A stretch of DNA of 64,000 nucleotides. Source: Sutcliffiella tianshenii (GTDB taxonomy: Bacteria > Bacillota > Bacilli > Bacillales > Bacillaceae_I). The DNA is taken from positions 1-64,000 of the forward strand of contig NZ_JAFBED010000013.1 of assembly GCF_016908565.1 (NCBI RefSeq), given 5' to 3'. This document shows positions 25,035-33,882 of this stretch, in pieces. The first letter of the stretch is position 1. Every line of letters starts with the position of its first letter. The position numbers and the translations under genes were made by a program. The notes below the pieces were generated by a model, which saw only the letters and a list, made by a program, of their open reading frames with translations, ran no database searches and was not told the DNA's origin.

Positions 25035-25499
25035 CTATATAGTTTCCAAATCATTCAAAACCAAATTTTTGTCGCCTTCTTTTTCAATATGTGCAGCTGC
25101 TTCATGTGCCAATTGCAGATAGTTTTCCTTCAATTTCTGTTCCCCGCAGATACTATAGGCACGGGCCAAGGCCTCGTATGCAAATGCCAAATCAAAGTCC
25201 CCTATCCCATGCTCCAGGCAGATGGCAAGATTGCGCTTTGCATGATAAAGTGATGGCTCTGGTCGGTTCAGAACGGCATAGACCCTTGAAATCTGCCATT
25301 CTCCGCGGGAAAAATGGACAGGCTCGCCTATCTCATTCCAGTGATAGCGGGATGCATGTGCCTTATGTACCATTAAATAATCTTCCTCTTCCGTACGGGC
25401 TTCCTTTTCCATCAGGTCCCATACTTGGTTGAAGAGGGAAACGGCAGTCTGTCGATGGAATGGTGTCCACTGTTCTACATCTTGAATTGTCTTAGTCAT
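25035..25499 (-). CDS. Hypothetical helical (TPR-like) protein
   Basis: A 154-residue soluble protein made of amphipathic helices. DLAFAYEALARAYSICGEQKLKENYLQLA looks like a tetratricopeptide hairpin, and LYHAKRNLAICLEHGIG a second. No catalytic motif is seen. AAAGGGG precedes two adjacent ATGs; 25499 has the better spacing. It is monocistronic, between spoVIF and the sda-like gene. A protein-binding role is inferred from the helical repeats. Confidence 0.72.
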   Translation of the reverse strand: MTKTIQDVEQWTPFHRQTAVSLFNQVWDLMEKEARTEEEDYLMVHKAHASRYHWNEIGEPVHFSRGEWQISRVYAVLNRPEPSLYHAKRNLAICLEHGIGDFDLAFAYEALARAYSICGEQKLKENYLQLAHEAAAHIEKEGDKNLVLNDLETI

Positions 25500-25566
25500 C
25501 ATAAACCCCTTTGTTAAACTAGTCTGTATATTTTATATAGTACCATTTCTGAGCCATTTTGTACTA

Positions 25567-25743
25567 TCAATTAGGAATTTTTGTAGATTGAAGCAATGTG
25601 TCAATTTGTCTTTTGACGATTTCTTCCTCCAGAAGCTGAATGAAGTGCAGGTCCAGATTTTTTTTTCTTGCATTTTCATATGCAAATACCAACGATTCAT
25701 CTGTAAGTTCTGTAATAGCGCAATTTGATTTTATCGATTGCAT
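25567..25743 (-). CDS. sda: Sda-like sporulation kinase inhibitor
   Basis: A 58-residue peptide with LTDESLVFAYENARKKNLDLHFIQLLEEEIVKRQI, closely following the Sda helical hairpin (LSDELLIESYFKA...LNRDFIELIENEIKRR in B. subtilis, from memory). Sda blocks autophosphorylation of KinA-type sporulation kinases when replication is perturbed. ATG 25743 is used; an immediately preceding in-frame TTG (25746) has better spacing to GGAAAGGGG. It lies alone in the gap between the TPR-like gene and yjcD and was below usual length cutoffs. The N-terminal ten residues are an extension relative to B. subtilis Sda. Confidence 0.75.
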   Translation of the reverse strand: MQSIKSNCAITELTDESLVFAYENARKKNLDLHFIQLLEEEIVKRQIDTLLQSTKIPN

Positions 25744-25861
25744 CAATATATCATTCCCCTTTCCTACCCAAAAGGACTGTCTGAATATTCAGCACTATTT
25801 TACTCATACGTGGTACATACCCTAAACTAAATAATTTAAACGTTATTAAGCACAAAAGAAA

Positions 25862-25896
25862 TAATAAAAAAGCAATCCCACTTTAAAGGGATTGCA
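25862..25896 (-). terminator. Terminator of yjcD
   Basis: On the minus strand GCAATCCC/GGGATTGC arms are followed by TTTTTTATTAT directly after the yjcD stop codon. Confidence 0.85.
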
Positions 25897-25903
25897 TGAT
25901 GAT

Positions 25904-28204
25904 TTATAGAATATCTTTTATGAATCGTGACATATAGGCTTTCTTTCCTCTCCTGTTTTCAGGGATTGAAACGAGCAATGCCTCCTGTGCACGTGTCATG
26001 GCTACATAAAGCAATCTGCGCTCTTCTTCAAGGGCCAGGTGTTCTCCATTGCGAAAGGCTTCCAAGGAAAAATCATGTGGAAGACTCCCATCTACTGCAC
26101 TAAGGATATACACATTCTTATACTCCAAGCCCTTTGAGCGATGGATGGTCGAGAGGTGAACGGCATTATTGTACTTTTTACTGAGCTTTTTCATCTCATC
26201 CGTTTTGGCGATCATATCGTCCACATGCTCAAGAAAAGCAGAAATAGAATTGAACTTCTTTGCTACAACCTTTAGGTCCCGAATATCATCTGAGCCCTTC
26301 TCAAGTGCATTGCCTTCATTACCGCGTTTTTTAATATAGTCATCAAAGCCCATATCTTTTTCGATCATTTCAAGTGCAACAAGGGGAGTCACTGTTTTCA
26401 GTATGGAAAACAGCGGCACGATCCTTTTTATTTTTTTTAACTGGAAAGGTTGTAGATTAGACAGTTTACTCAATGTTTTTACTAGGCTGCAATCTTCAAG
26501 GATGCTCAACGCTTTCGCATCCTGCAGGCTCGATTGTTTCAAGAATAGGGAGGGTAGTATGTCTGAAAATGCCTGTACATCATTCTGGTCCTCGCTTAAC
26601 CTTAGAAAACCCAGTATTCCTTTAACAATACGACGTTTATAAAAACTCTCATAGTCCTGATCTAGTGTAAAAGGCAGTCCTGATTGGGAGAGTCGTTCAA
26701 ATATCGCTCTTGCTGCACTGTGAGTGCGATATAGAATGGCGAAGTCAGTTGGTTGTTTTCCCATTTCAATCTGCTCTTTCATATCCTGAACAATCATGGT
26801 TGCTTCTTCCTCTTCATCAAAAGGAAAGAACAATACGGGCGAGGTTTGATTATCATATTGCGCTACCATTTTCTTTTGCTTGCGGCTTTTGTTTTTTTGG
26901 ATAACCTGATTGGCCGCCGAAACAATGCTGTGAGCCGAGCGGTAATTTTGGGAAAGGGTGACAACCTTGGTGTCAGGGAAATCAAGGTGATAATTCAGTA
27001 TGAAGTCAGGATTACTGCCCCTGAATGCATAAATGCTTTGGTCATCATCTCCGACAGCACAGATGTTTCCTTCAGGAGCCAGGAGCTTGATCGTTTCATA
27101 TTGGACTTTGTTGATGTCCTGGAATTCATCAATCAGGAAATAGCGGAACCGTTCCTGATATCTGCTTAAAAGAGAGGGGGTTTCCAACAGTAGCTCATAA
27201 CAGCCAATGAGCATATCATCAAAGTCAAAAAGCTGTTTCTCTTTTTTCCAGTCCTCATAATCGTTGTACAAGCTGGCTATCTGTTCTTCAAGTTTATTGG
27301 CAGGGGTAATCATTTTAGGTGTAAGCATATTGTTTTTCCAAAATCCGATCTGCCCAATAGCCTGATCAAATGGGAAATCCTTCTCATCCAGACCGATCTT
27401 CCTGCCGGCCGATTTAAGGAATTGCTCTTTTTGCCAATCCCACTTGATGAGGTTATCCCCATTCCAGCGAGAGTGGTGGTGATGTGCCAATATTTTGTAG
27501 AAGATACTATGGAAGGTACCAGCAACTAGGTTTGAGAATCCCCTTGTGTTGTGATCTTCATACATCTGCAGTCTTTCTTTCATTTCATTGGCAGCCTTGG
27601 CGGTGAAAGTAATCAGCATAATGGAGCGGGGATCTATTTCTCTTTCCTGCACCATATAAGCCACCCTGGTTGTAAGGACCCTTGTTTTGCCGCTACCCGC
27701 CCCGGCCAGAACTAAGAGCGGTCCATCGATGGAGACTACAGCTTGCTGTTGAGCTGAATCTAGGAATATATTTTTCTCTTTCATTTTTTGAAAAAACCCG
27801 CCTAAAGTTGAAATGGGAACCGAATTCTCTTTAATAAAGATAGGCAGCTTGGAAAGCAGCTTTGGATTTTTCCATTTTAATTGTTTGTCAGTTTGAGCGG
27901 AGGAATCGACCGCGATTGATCTGGATTTCGGAATGCGGAATCCATTTCGCTCTATGTAGGCTTCTTCTGAAGAACCGGTGGTCGGAACGGTCTCCAATTC
28001 ATCTATAGGCATTTCATGTGTAATGGATGTATGTGAATGATAAAAATGAGGTTCTTTGCGAAGACCGAGATAAAGTTTGATGGGTTCACCACAAACTGTA
28101 CACTGGAGCTCGCCTTTAAGACCTGCTTCATAAATTTCTTGATAGCGTTCCCTCGACATTTTTTCTAAATGTATGGATCGTTCGTTCCAAATGGCAGACT
28201 TCAT
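25904..28204 (-). CDS. yjcD: UvrD/Rep-type DNA helicase YjcD
   Basis: A 766-residue superfamily-1A 3'-5' DNA helicase. In order: Walker A LAGAGSGKTRV, motif Ia ITFTAKAANEM, DEFQDINKVQY (Walker B), GDDDQSIYAFRGS (motif III), QNYRS (IV), TIHRSKGLEYKNV (V) and YVAMTRAQEALL (VI). The first ~60 residues form an extra zinc-type module with Cys35-x2-Cys38 and HFYH (53-56), like the N-terminus of competence protein CoiA. ATG 28204 is preferred (AAAGGAG 9 nt upstream) over a start eight codons earlier. B. subtilis yjcD occupies the same locus. Likely role: replication/repair; not experimentally fixed here. Confidence 0.93.
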   Translation of the reverse strand: MKSAIWNERSIHLEKMSRERYQEIYEAGLKGELQCTVCGEPIKLYLGLRKEPHFYHSHTSITHEMPIDELETVPTTGSSEEAYIERNGFRIPKSRSIAVDSSAQTDKQLKWKNPKLLSKLPIFIKENSVPISTLGGFFQKMKEKNIFLDSAQQQAVVSIDGPLLVLAGAGSGKTRVLTTRVAYMVQEREIDPRSIMLITFTAKAANEMKERLQMYEDHNTRGFSNLVAGTFHSIFYKILAHHHHSRWNGDNLIKWDWQKEQFLKSAGRKIGLDEKDFPFDQAIGQIGFWKNNMLTPKMITPANKLEEQIASLYNDYEDWKKEKQLFDFDDMLIGCYELLLETPSLLSRYQERFRYFLIDEFQDINKVQYETIKLLAPEGNICAVGDDDQSIYAFRGSNPDFILNYHLDFPDTKVVTLSQNYRSAHSIVSAANQVIQKNKSRKQKKMVAQYDNQTSPVLFFPFDEEEEATMIVQDMKEQIEMGKQPTDFAILYRTHSAARAIFERLSQSGLPFTLDQDYESFYKRRIVKGILGFLRLSEDQNDVQAFSDILPSLFLKQSSLQDAKALSILEDCSLVKTLSKLSNLQPFQLKKIKRIVPLFSILKTVTPLVALEMIEKDMGFDDYIKKRGNEGNALEKGSDDIRDLKVVAKKFNSISAFLEHVDDMIAKTDEMKKLSKKYNNAVHLSTIHRSKGLEYKNVYILSAVDGSLPHDFSLEAFRNGEHLALEEERRLLYVAMTRAQEALLVSIPENRRGKKAYMSRFIKDIL

Positions 28205-28324
28205 TTGTAAAACTCCTTTAACAGTCAATCCTTCTCATAGTAACACATAATATATCAATAGGACATGTGACATTCTTAGTTTGTAATTTTCTAATAAGGG
28301 AAAAAATGAAGAAAGGAGTGATGG

Positions 28325-28594
28325 ATGATGGGCTATGTCTTGCCTGTTCAAATGGATGCATATACACAGTATGCGAACCGCATTAATTCAACAAATAAAC
28401 CTATCAAATTGGATCCGGTAGTAAGGCCTGCATTTTATCGGGTTGATCCGCAGTATTCCTGGGAGGACATCCAGAAAAACACTAGATCCAGCATGTACAG
28501 AGGGAAAAAAGAAGAAAGAGCTTCTTCCCATATTTCTGATCATTTATTGGCGGAATTAACAGGAAAGGGAAGGTATGTAAACGAATCTATATAG
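28325..28594 (+). CDS. Hypothetical 89-residue protein
   Basis: A hydrophilic protein with a conserved-looking Pro/aromatic middle (IKLDPVVRPAFYRVDPQYSWEDIQ) and a polar C-terminus. No family recognised. AAAGGAG sits 6-9 nt before the ATG pair at 28325/28328. It is divergent from yjcD and 28 nt before the metallo-hydrolase gene, so it may be co-transcribed with it. Confidence 0.65.
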   Translation: MMGYVLPVQMDAYTQYANRINSTNKPIKLDPVVRPAFYRVDPQYSWEDIQKNTRSSMYRGKKEERASSHISDHLLAELTGKGRYVNESI

Positions 28595-28622
28595 TAGGAC
28601 GAACATAAAGGAAGTGCTCGTA

Positions 28623-29531
28623 GTGGATTTTCAATGGATAACAGATAGGGTAGGTTATTTTCAAGGTGCAGTGAATATAGGTTATGTCAAAGTTTCCCCA
28701 CAAGAGGGGCTGCTGGTTGATGCAGGACTTGACGATCAGGCGATCAAAAAAGTGTTAAAGAGCCTGAAGATGCAGAACTTGCCACTCACACATCTTTTCA
28801 TCACGCATGCTCATGCCGACCATTATGGAGGGGCGGCTTATCTTCAGAAGATGAGCGAGGTTAATACACTTGCACCTGAACTTGAAGCAGCGATCTTGCA
28901 AAATCCAATGATAGAGCCACTATATTTATATAATGGTGCATACCCTATGGACGAATGGCGCAACAAATTCTTAGAGGGAAAACCCGTCAGGATTGATACT
29001 GTTTTAAAAGCAGAGGGGGAATTTAGGATAGGGGAGGCTATTTTCCGTACAATTTCCTTATCTGGCCACAGCTATAATCAATCGGGTCTGTTTTTTGATA
29101 ATATTCTGTTTGCCTCAGACGGCTACTTTGGTGTGGATGCACTTGAAAAACATGGTATCCCATTCATAGTTGATGCAGAAAGAACAATGGATAGCCTGGA
29201 AAAAATAAAAAAACTTCCATGCAGGGGGGCAGTTCCCGGACACGGAAGATTTGAAGAGGATCATTGCTACACGATAGATAAAAACATAGCACTACATAAA
29301 GAGATAGAACGGGAATTATATGAAGCGGTAAAAGCGAAAATTGGTGGGATATCGTTGGAAGAACTTGTTTCAACCATTTGTACAGATAAAGGGATCATCA
29401 TAAAAAACCCACCATCCTATATGCTATTTCGTACGGCTATAACTGCATACTTAACGAAATTGATAAAAGAAAACCAGGTTAGATTCGTGATGAAGGATAA
29501 TCAGTTATTGATCGAACCATTATCAAGATAA
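28623..29531 (+). CDS. MBL-fold metallo-hydrolase
   Basis: A 302-residue metallo-beta-lactamase-fold hydrolase. The metal motif THAHADHYGG is at about 61-70, with downstream LSGHSYNQSGLFF, FASDGYFG (Asp ligand) and PGHGRFEEDH supplying further ligands. The C-terminal ~75 residues form a winged-helix-like segment (GGISLEELVSTICTDKG...). By family it hydrolyses thioesters or related esters; the substrate is unknown. The GTG at 28623 has 8-nt spacing to AAAGGAAG and is preferred over the GTG nine bases upstream. Its end overlaps the convergent DUF421 gene by 31 nt. Confidence 0.85.
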   Translation: MDFQWITDRVGYFQGAVNIGYVKVSPQEGLLVDAGLDDQAIKKVLKSLKMQNLPLTHLFITHAHADHYGGAAYLQKMSEVNTLAPELEAAILQNPMIEPLYLYNGAYPMDEWRNKFLEGKPVRIDTVLKAEGEFRIGEAIFRTISLSGHSYNQSGLFFDNILFASDGYFGVDALEKHGIPFIVDAERTMDSLEKIKKLPCRGAVPGHGRFEEDHCYTIDKNIALHKEIERELYEAVKAKIGGISLEELVSTICTDKGIIIKNPPSYMLFRTAITAYLTKLIKENQVRFVMKDNQLLIEPLSR

Positions 29532-30202
29532 GGGATGACATATAATGGTTTACCTTCGTCCCACTCCGCAAAAATCAGGTCCTTTGGTGAATGATATCCT
29601 AGTTTTTTCAGCTCGGATAAGAGCCATTGCTCGCTTAGATTGATTTCTTTCAGGTTATCAGATAGTATCCTCCCGTCGGTAATGAGAGGGGTTGAAAGTG
29701 TTATCTTTCTTGGGGCAATATTAAGATCTTGGTTGATTGGAATTTCATAGGAATGTTTTTTTAGTACGCTGACTGTCCCATCTGTTTCTAAAATTGCATA
29801 TTCCACTTCCTGTAAAGAGAAAGCACCTTTAGAGCGAAGCAAATGGCGAAGTTGATCAATATCAAGTTTCGCTTTTTTTAATTCCTTCCGATTGATGTTA
29901 CCCTTATGAATGACAATGGAGGGACGACCTTCCATCCATGCCCGTGTTCGTCCCCATTTCTGAGTGATGATTTCCAAAAGATAAATGAGGGAACCCCATA
30001 TCAGTACGGCAAAAAGGAGCTTAGGGACACCAATTTCATTGTCATATAATCCATTCCCGACCAATTCTCCAAGAACGAGTGCAGAAATGAAATCAAAAGG
30101 TGTGATCTGGGTGATTTGGGTTTTTCCTAAGAGTTGAGTCAAGGTAAAAAGCGCGATAAATCCTACTAATAATTCAACAGCAATCCTGATATAATCCGTC
30201 AT
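29501..30202 (-). CDS. YetF-like DUF421 membrane protein
   Basis: A 233-residue protein. Three N-terminal hydrophobic helices (IAVELLVGFIALFTLTQLLGK, FISALVLGELVGNG, LLFAVLIWGSLIYLLEII) are followed by the DUF421 cytoplasmic domain (GRPSIVIHKGNINRKELKKAKLD, VEYAILETDGTVSVL, ITDGRILSDNLKEINLSEQWL). It is related to the 2Duf product but lacks the C-terminal DUF1657-like extension. ATG 30202 follows AAAGGA by 13 nt; a longer frame to 30250 is less likely. Function unknown; other YetF-type proteins are associated with spores or membranes. Confidence 0.82.
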   Translation of the reverse strand: MTDYIRIAVELLVGFIALFTLTQLLGKTQITQITPFDFISALVLGELVGNGLYDNEIGVPKLLFAVLIWGSLIYLLEIITQKWGRTRAWMEGRPSIVIHKGNINRKELKKAKLDIDQLRHLLRSKGAFSLQEVEYAILETDGTVSVLKKHSYEIPINQDLNIAPRKITLSTPLITDGRILSDNLKEINLSEQWLLSELKKLGYHSPKDLIFAEWDEGKPLYVIPYLDNGSINN

Positions 30203-30263
30203 AAATTTGTCGTCATCCTTTAATTGGTTTCCTTGTAGTAGTCTGTCCAAATTTGGATGAATT

Positions 30264-30315
30264 ATAAAAAAAGCGGAGGACCCTTTACTTTGAGTAAGTA
30301 AAGAGTCTTCCGCTT
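30264..30315 (-). terminator. Long hairpin terminator of the yjcH/G/F unit
   Basis: On the minus strand a ~19-bp imperfect stem (AAGCGGAAGACTCTTTACTT with its partner) is followed by TTTTTTT; its outer arm overlaps the yjcF stop codon. Confidence 0.85.
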
Positions 30316-30739
30316 ATATTTTTTTTATCATGGTTACATGTGGTATTCCTGCATCCAGGAAAATATCAGACACTGTTTGATAGCCGAGTTTGGAATAAAA
30401 GCCTTCCGCATGAGTCTGAGCATTCAATTTCAGCGAAGTGATGCCTTTTGAAAGTGCATATCCTTCAATGAAATTCATGATTTTGCGGCCGGAACCTTTT
30501 GCGATGCGATGGGTAGGAAGCACGCAGATTCGTTCAACCTTGCCAAAGCCGTCTATTACCCGAAAGCGTCCAGCACCTATTGCCTGATCATTTTCATACA
30601 GGACAAAATGGGCTGCCTCCGCTTCAAATTCATCTATTTCTTCTTCGATTGGTACTAGCTGCTCTTCTACAAAGACCGTTTTCCTAACGGAATAAGCATC
30701 CTCGAGCTGCTGTTCATTTTCCACTAATTGTACGTGCAA
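30314..30739 (-). CDS. yjcF: GNAT acetyltransferase YjcF
   Basis: A 141-residue GNAT-fold N-acetyltransferase. The acetyl-CoA loop region is ICVLPTHRIAKGSGRKIMNFI, followed by the typical GITSLKLNAQTHAEGFYSKLGY end. The substrate is unknown. It lies 3 nt after yjcG, same order as in B. subtilis yjcF-yjcG-yjcH, and so is co-translated with it. Confidence 0.87.
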   Translation of the reverse strand: MHVQLVENEQQLEDAYSVRKTVFVEEQLVPIEEEIDEFEAEAAHFVLYENDQAIGAGRFRVIDGFGKVERICVLPTHRIAKGSGRKIMNFIEGYALSKGITSLKLNAQTHAEGFYSKLGYQTVSDIFLDAGIPHVTMIKKI

Positions 30740-30742
30740 GGG

Positions 30743-31264
30743 TTAGCAGTCCTTTCCAAAACGAAAAGTTTCATATACTGTCCACATGCCATCTTCAAGC
30801 TGGTATAGCAAATGGAAGCGATCCACGATTTCTTCGTGCGTGATGTCTGTCATTTTTAAGGAGCCAAGTACATCAGAATGCTCATCATCGGATAATTTTT
30901 GGCCGATTGTAATATGCGGTACATAGGAAAACTCACGGTTATCATTGAAATACCCGGTTCCATTGTGCAGTTTTTCGTGAAGGGACATGAGCTCTTCATT
31001 AGGATCCACTTTTAGATAGATCACATTATTGACTGGGGCAAAAGAGCTGACCTTGTAAATGTTCAAAGGGATAGGAGCTGTATCTTTTGCAATGGAAGAA
31101 AGCTCATCAGTGACAGTTTTCATGTCGTTTTCGTCAATTTCAAACGCCGTCTTCAAGGTGACATGTGGCGGAATTAACGCATAATGCGCATCATAACGTT
31201 TTCGATAAGAATTTGCAAAGTCCTGTAATTTTTTTGTTGGAAAAATAGCGATTCCATATTTCAT
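30743..31264 (-). CDS. yjcG: 2H phosphoesterase / 2'-5' RNA ligase-like protein YjcG
   Basis: A 173-residue two-histidine phosphoesterase. The paired motifs are HVTLKT (first half) and HITIGQ (second half), as in the 2H superfamily. B. subtilis YjcG has a known LigT-like fold; the substrate is unsettled. Start ATG 31264 follows GGAGGGATATTGG. It precedes yjcF and follows yjcH. Confidence 0.87.
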   Translation of the reverse strand: MKYGIAIFPTKKLQDFANSYRKRYDAHYALIPPHVTLKTAFEIDENDMKTVTDELSSIAKDTAPIPLNIYKVSSFAPVNNVIYLKVDPNEELMSLHEKLHNGTGYFNDNREFSYVPHITIGQKLSDDEHSDVLGSLKMTDITHEEIVDRFHLLYQLEDGMWTVYETFRFGKDC

Positions 31265-31369
31265 CCAATATCCCTCCTACTTATGTTGATATTATATAAG
31301 AAAAATGACTATTTCTTTTCCTTATTTTATCGTAATTTTAAGGAAATAGATAGAAAAGAATTCTGATAG

Positions 31370-32095
31370 TTATGAAAGCATTTTTGGCAGTGCTTGTCTA
31401 AGATCTGGCTGCCAATAGGTCCAGGTATGAGTGCCTTCGAATTCTTCGTAGAATACGGAGAAGTCCTTTTCTTTCATGAGTTCATGCAGCGTACGGTTTG
31501 GACCGATAAAATCCTTCTTCTTGCCATCGGTGGTAGGAACTTCGGTTTCCTTCGTGCCAACCACATGATATAAGCTTAAAAGGGAAGCCTGATGGAAATC
31601 CTCGACCTTGTTCAGCAAAGTTTCATCCACATATGGTGACTGCATGATGACTTTTCCGAATGTATGCGGGTAGGAAAGAGCAGTCATGAGTGAGACAGTT
31701 GCCCCTAAAGAATCTCCGATTAGCGCCCGTCCCATCCCCATTTGATATGTCGGATATTCCCGGTCGATGAACGGTGTCAGTTCGTGGGCAAGGAAACGGA
31801 TATATGCGGCCTGCTTGCTGCCTTCTGGGTGATACTTATCTCTGCGATCCGCCACACTCCTATACGGTATCCCGATGATAATGGTGTTTTGGATTTCCTT
31901 GCTTTCTAAAAGTTGATCAGCAATCGTTCCTATCCTGCCTAGTGTAAAGTAGTCCTTTCCATCCTGGGCGATAAGGACGTTGTATTTATAGAGCGGCGAA
32001 TAGTTTGGCGGTGTATAGACCATCAAGGTCATTTCTTCTTGCAGTTCCTTGCTATATAGTTTCAGTTCTTCGATTTTTCCAGATATTTTCTTCAT
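31370..32095 (-). CDS. yjcH: Esterase family protein YjcH
   Basis: A 241-residue alpha/beta-hydrolase of the enterochelin-esterase-like (Fes/IroE) family. The nucleophile elbow is GDSLGA (Ser in the middle), with a late GTHTWTYW containing the catalytic His. AGGAGG precedes ATG 32095. B. subtilis YjcH is a homologue at the same locus. The natural ester is not known; no siderophore genes are nearby. Confidence 0.87.
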   Translation of the reverse strand: MKKISGKIEELKLYSKELQEEMTLMVYTPPNYSPLYKYNVLIAQDGKDYFTLGRIGTIADQLLESKEIQNTIIIGIPYRSVADRRDKYHPEGSKQAAYIRFLAHELTPFIDREYPTYQMGMGRALIGDSLGATVSLMTALSYPHTFGKVIMQSPYVDETLLNKVEDFHQASLLSLYHVVGTKETEVPTTDGKKKDFIGPNRTLHELMKEKDFSVFYEEFEGTHTWTYWQPDLRQALPKMLS

Positions 32096-32243
32096 TATTT
32101 TGAGCCTCCTAGGATGTCTTATTCCACTCTCGTAAGCGCTTTAGTCATTATCATATCATAACTTCCCGAAAAAGTAGGAATCTTGCGCACAGGACTTTAC
32201 TTGAAAAAAGATAAAAATAATTTGATTTTTTGCTGTCAATATA

Positions 32244-32271
32244 TTGACGAAAAAAACATAGGTTATATAAT
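32244..32271 (+). promoter_or_regulatory. Sigma-A promoter of the ABC importer operon
   Basis: TTGACG (32244-32249), a 16-nt spacer and TATAAT (32266-32271) lie about 60 nt before the ATPase gene. No riboswitch fold was recognised in the short leader. Confidence 0.7.
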
Positions 32272-32329
32272 AGTTCTTATTCCAATTATTCCGATTAAAC
32301 TTATAAGAATTAAAAAGCGGGTGATATTT

Positions 32330-33103
32330 TTGTTTTTGCAAATTTCCGATATAACAAAGCAATATGTTCAAAATGATGTAGCAAATACAGTTCTTTCCTC
32401 CATAAATGTGGATATAGAAGAGGGGGAGTTCGTTTCCATCTTAGGGCCTTCAGGTTGTGGCAAGTCCACATTGCTCTCGATGGTGGCAGGTTTGCTGAAG
32501 CCCACTTCCGGTGAAATCCGATTACAGGACTCGGTAATTACAAAGCCGGGGAAGGATAGGGGGATGGTGTTCCAGCAAGCAGCCTTATTCCCATGGATGA
32601 CGGTCGAGGAAAATGTCCTCTTTGCCATCAGGGACATGAAGAATAAAGAAGAAAGAGTGAAGCGGGCACATCATTATTTGAAAATGGTCCAGCTTGGAAG
32701 CAACCTCAAGCAATATCCTCACGAACTTTCTGGCGGAATGCAGCAAAGAGTATCCATTGCACGTGCGCTCGCCATGGATCCCACAGTGCTTTTGATGGAT
32801 GAACCTTTTGGCGCATTAGATGAACAAACAAGATTGAGGCTACAGCAGGAGCTTGAAACAATCTGGCTTCAAACGAGAAAGACGGTCCTATTTGTGACGC
32901 ACAGTATTCATGAGTCAATCAAGCTATCTGACAGGATCCTTGTCATGGGAACCAGACCCGGAACGATTATTGCAGATATAAAAGTGAATCTGCCTCGTCC
33001 TAGACTGAGAACCAGTGAAGAGGTTGCCGAATTGGAGCTGAATATCAGCAGAATGCTTGAAAAAGAGATAGATAAAGTCGTGAAAGAGGAGTTAAAGCAA
33101 TGA
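32330..33103 (+). CDS. ABC transporter ATPase (SsuB/TauB type)
   Basis: A 257-residue ABC ATPase with Walker A GPSGCGKST, Q-loop MVFQQAALFPW, signature LSGGMQQR, Walker B VLLMDEPFGALDE and switch VTHSI. It matches the nitrate/sulfonate/taurine importer family. I start at TTG 32330 (GCGGGTGA 5 nt upstream; TTG 32336 is an alternative); upstream frame from 32183 overlaps the promoter. The stop overlaps the permease ATG (ATGA). Confidence 0.9.
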   Translation: MFLQISDITKQYVQNDVANTVLSSINVDIEEGEFVSILGPSGCGKSTLLSMVAGLLKPTSGEIRLQDSVITKPGKDRGMVFQQAALFPWMTVEENVLFAIRDMKNKEERVKRAHHYLKMVQLGSNLKQYPHELSGGMQQRVSIARALAMDPTVLLMDEPFGALDEQTRLRLQQELETIWLQTRKTVLFVTHSIHESIKLSDRILVMGTRPGTIIADIKVNLPRPRLRTSEEVAELELNISRMLEKEIDKVVKEELKQ

Positions 33104-33855
33104 AACCTGGAATGAAGCGCTTAATATTTTTTGCGACCCTATTCATTGTATGGGAATTTGCAGTGAGGATCATCGGTTGGTCACCCGACCTCATGCCTAA
33201 ACCCACCAATGTAGCGGATGCACTTATTGCTGGATTTGCAGATAAAACGCTGATCTATGATCTATTGGCAAGCTTTAAGCGTTTGGCTGTAGGGCTCGCC
33301 ATCGCCTTGATCATCGGGACACTGCTTGGCATTTGGCTTGCGAAATCCAAGACTGCAGATGAAACGCTCGGGACGTTGGTGCTTGCCCTGCAAAGTGTAC
33401 CAAGCATTGTATGGCTTCCCTTGGCAATCATCTGGTTCGGATTCAATGAAACAGCCATCATTTTTATTGTCACACTTGGTGGTACCCTGGTTATGACAAT
33501 TAACATGAGGATGGGAATAAAAAGTGTCCCGCCTCTATATATAAAAGCCGCTTCCACCATGGGGGCTACAGGCATTGAAATGTTCTGGAAAATCATCCTC
33601 CCAGCATCCGTCCCTTATGCGGTGACAGGAGCCAGACTGGCATGGGCATTTGCATGGAGGGCTTTGATGGCCGCAGAGCTTCTGAGTATGGGACCAGGAC
33701 TTGGCTACACATTGAAGTATGCAGCAGACTTCGGTCAGATGAGTCTTGTGTTTGGTGTCATCATCATTATCTGTGTCATCGGTTCAGTTGTTGATTTAGT
33801 CATCTTCCAGCGCTTTGAGAAAAATGTCATTCGCCGCTGGGGCTTGGATTCATAA
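33100..33855 (+). CDS. ABC transporter permease (SsuC/TauC type)
   Basis: A 251-residue inner-membrane permease with about six hydrophobic helices and the BPD-transport EAA-like loop (AASTMGATGIEMFWKIILPASVPYAVTG, residues ~148-175). It pairs with the upstream ATPase (4-nt overlap) and the downstream binding lipoprotein. Substrate class is nitrate, sulfonate, taurine or a pyrimidine precursor; not decided. Confidence 0.9.
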   Translation: MKPGMKRLIFFATLFIVWEFAVRIIGWSPDLMPKPTNVADALIAGFADKTLIYDLLASFKRLAVGLAIALIIGTLLGIWLAKSKTADETLGTLVLALQSVPSIVWLPLAIIWFGFNETAIIFIVTLGGTLVMTINMRMGIKSVPPLYIKAASTMGATGIEMFWKIILPASVPYAVTGARLAWAFAWRALMAAELLSMGPGLGYTLKYAADFGQMSLVFGVIIIICVIGSVVDLVIFQRFEKNVIRRWGLDS

Positions 33856-33882
33856 ATAGAGAAAATATTGGGAGGAATGAAG

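Noticed and set aside
19823-25035. Search for Tn1546-type transposase or terminal repeats around the spoVA-2 operon
   Set aside because: None seen; neighbours are ordinary sporulation genes in conserved order.
32272-32329. Riboswitch (SAM, TPP or FMN) before the ABC importer
   Set aside because: The leader is under 70 nt and shows no conserved aptamer elements.
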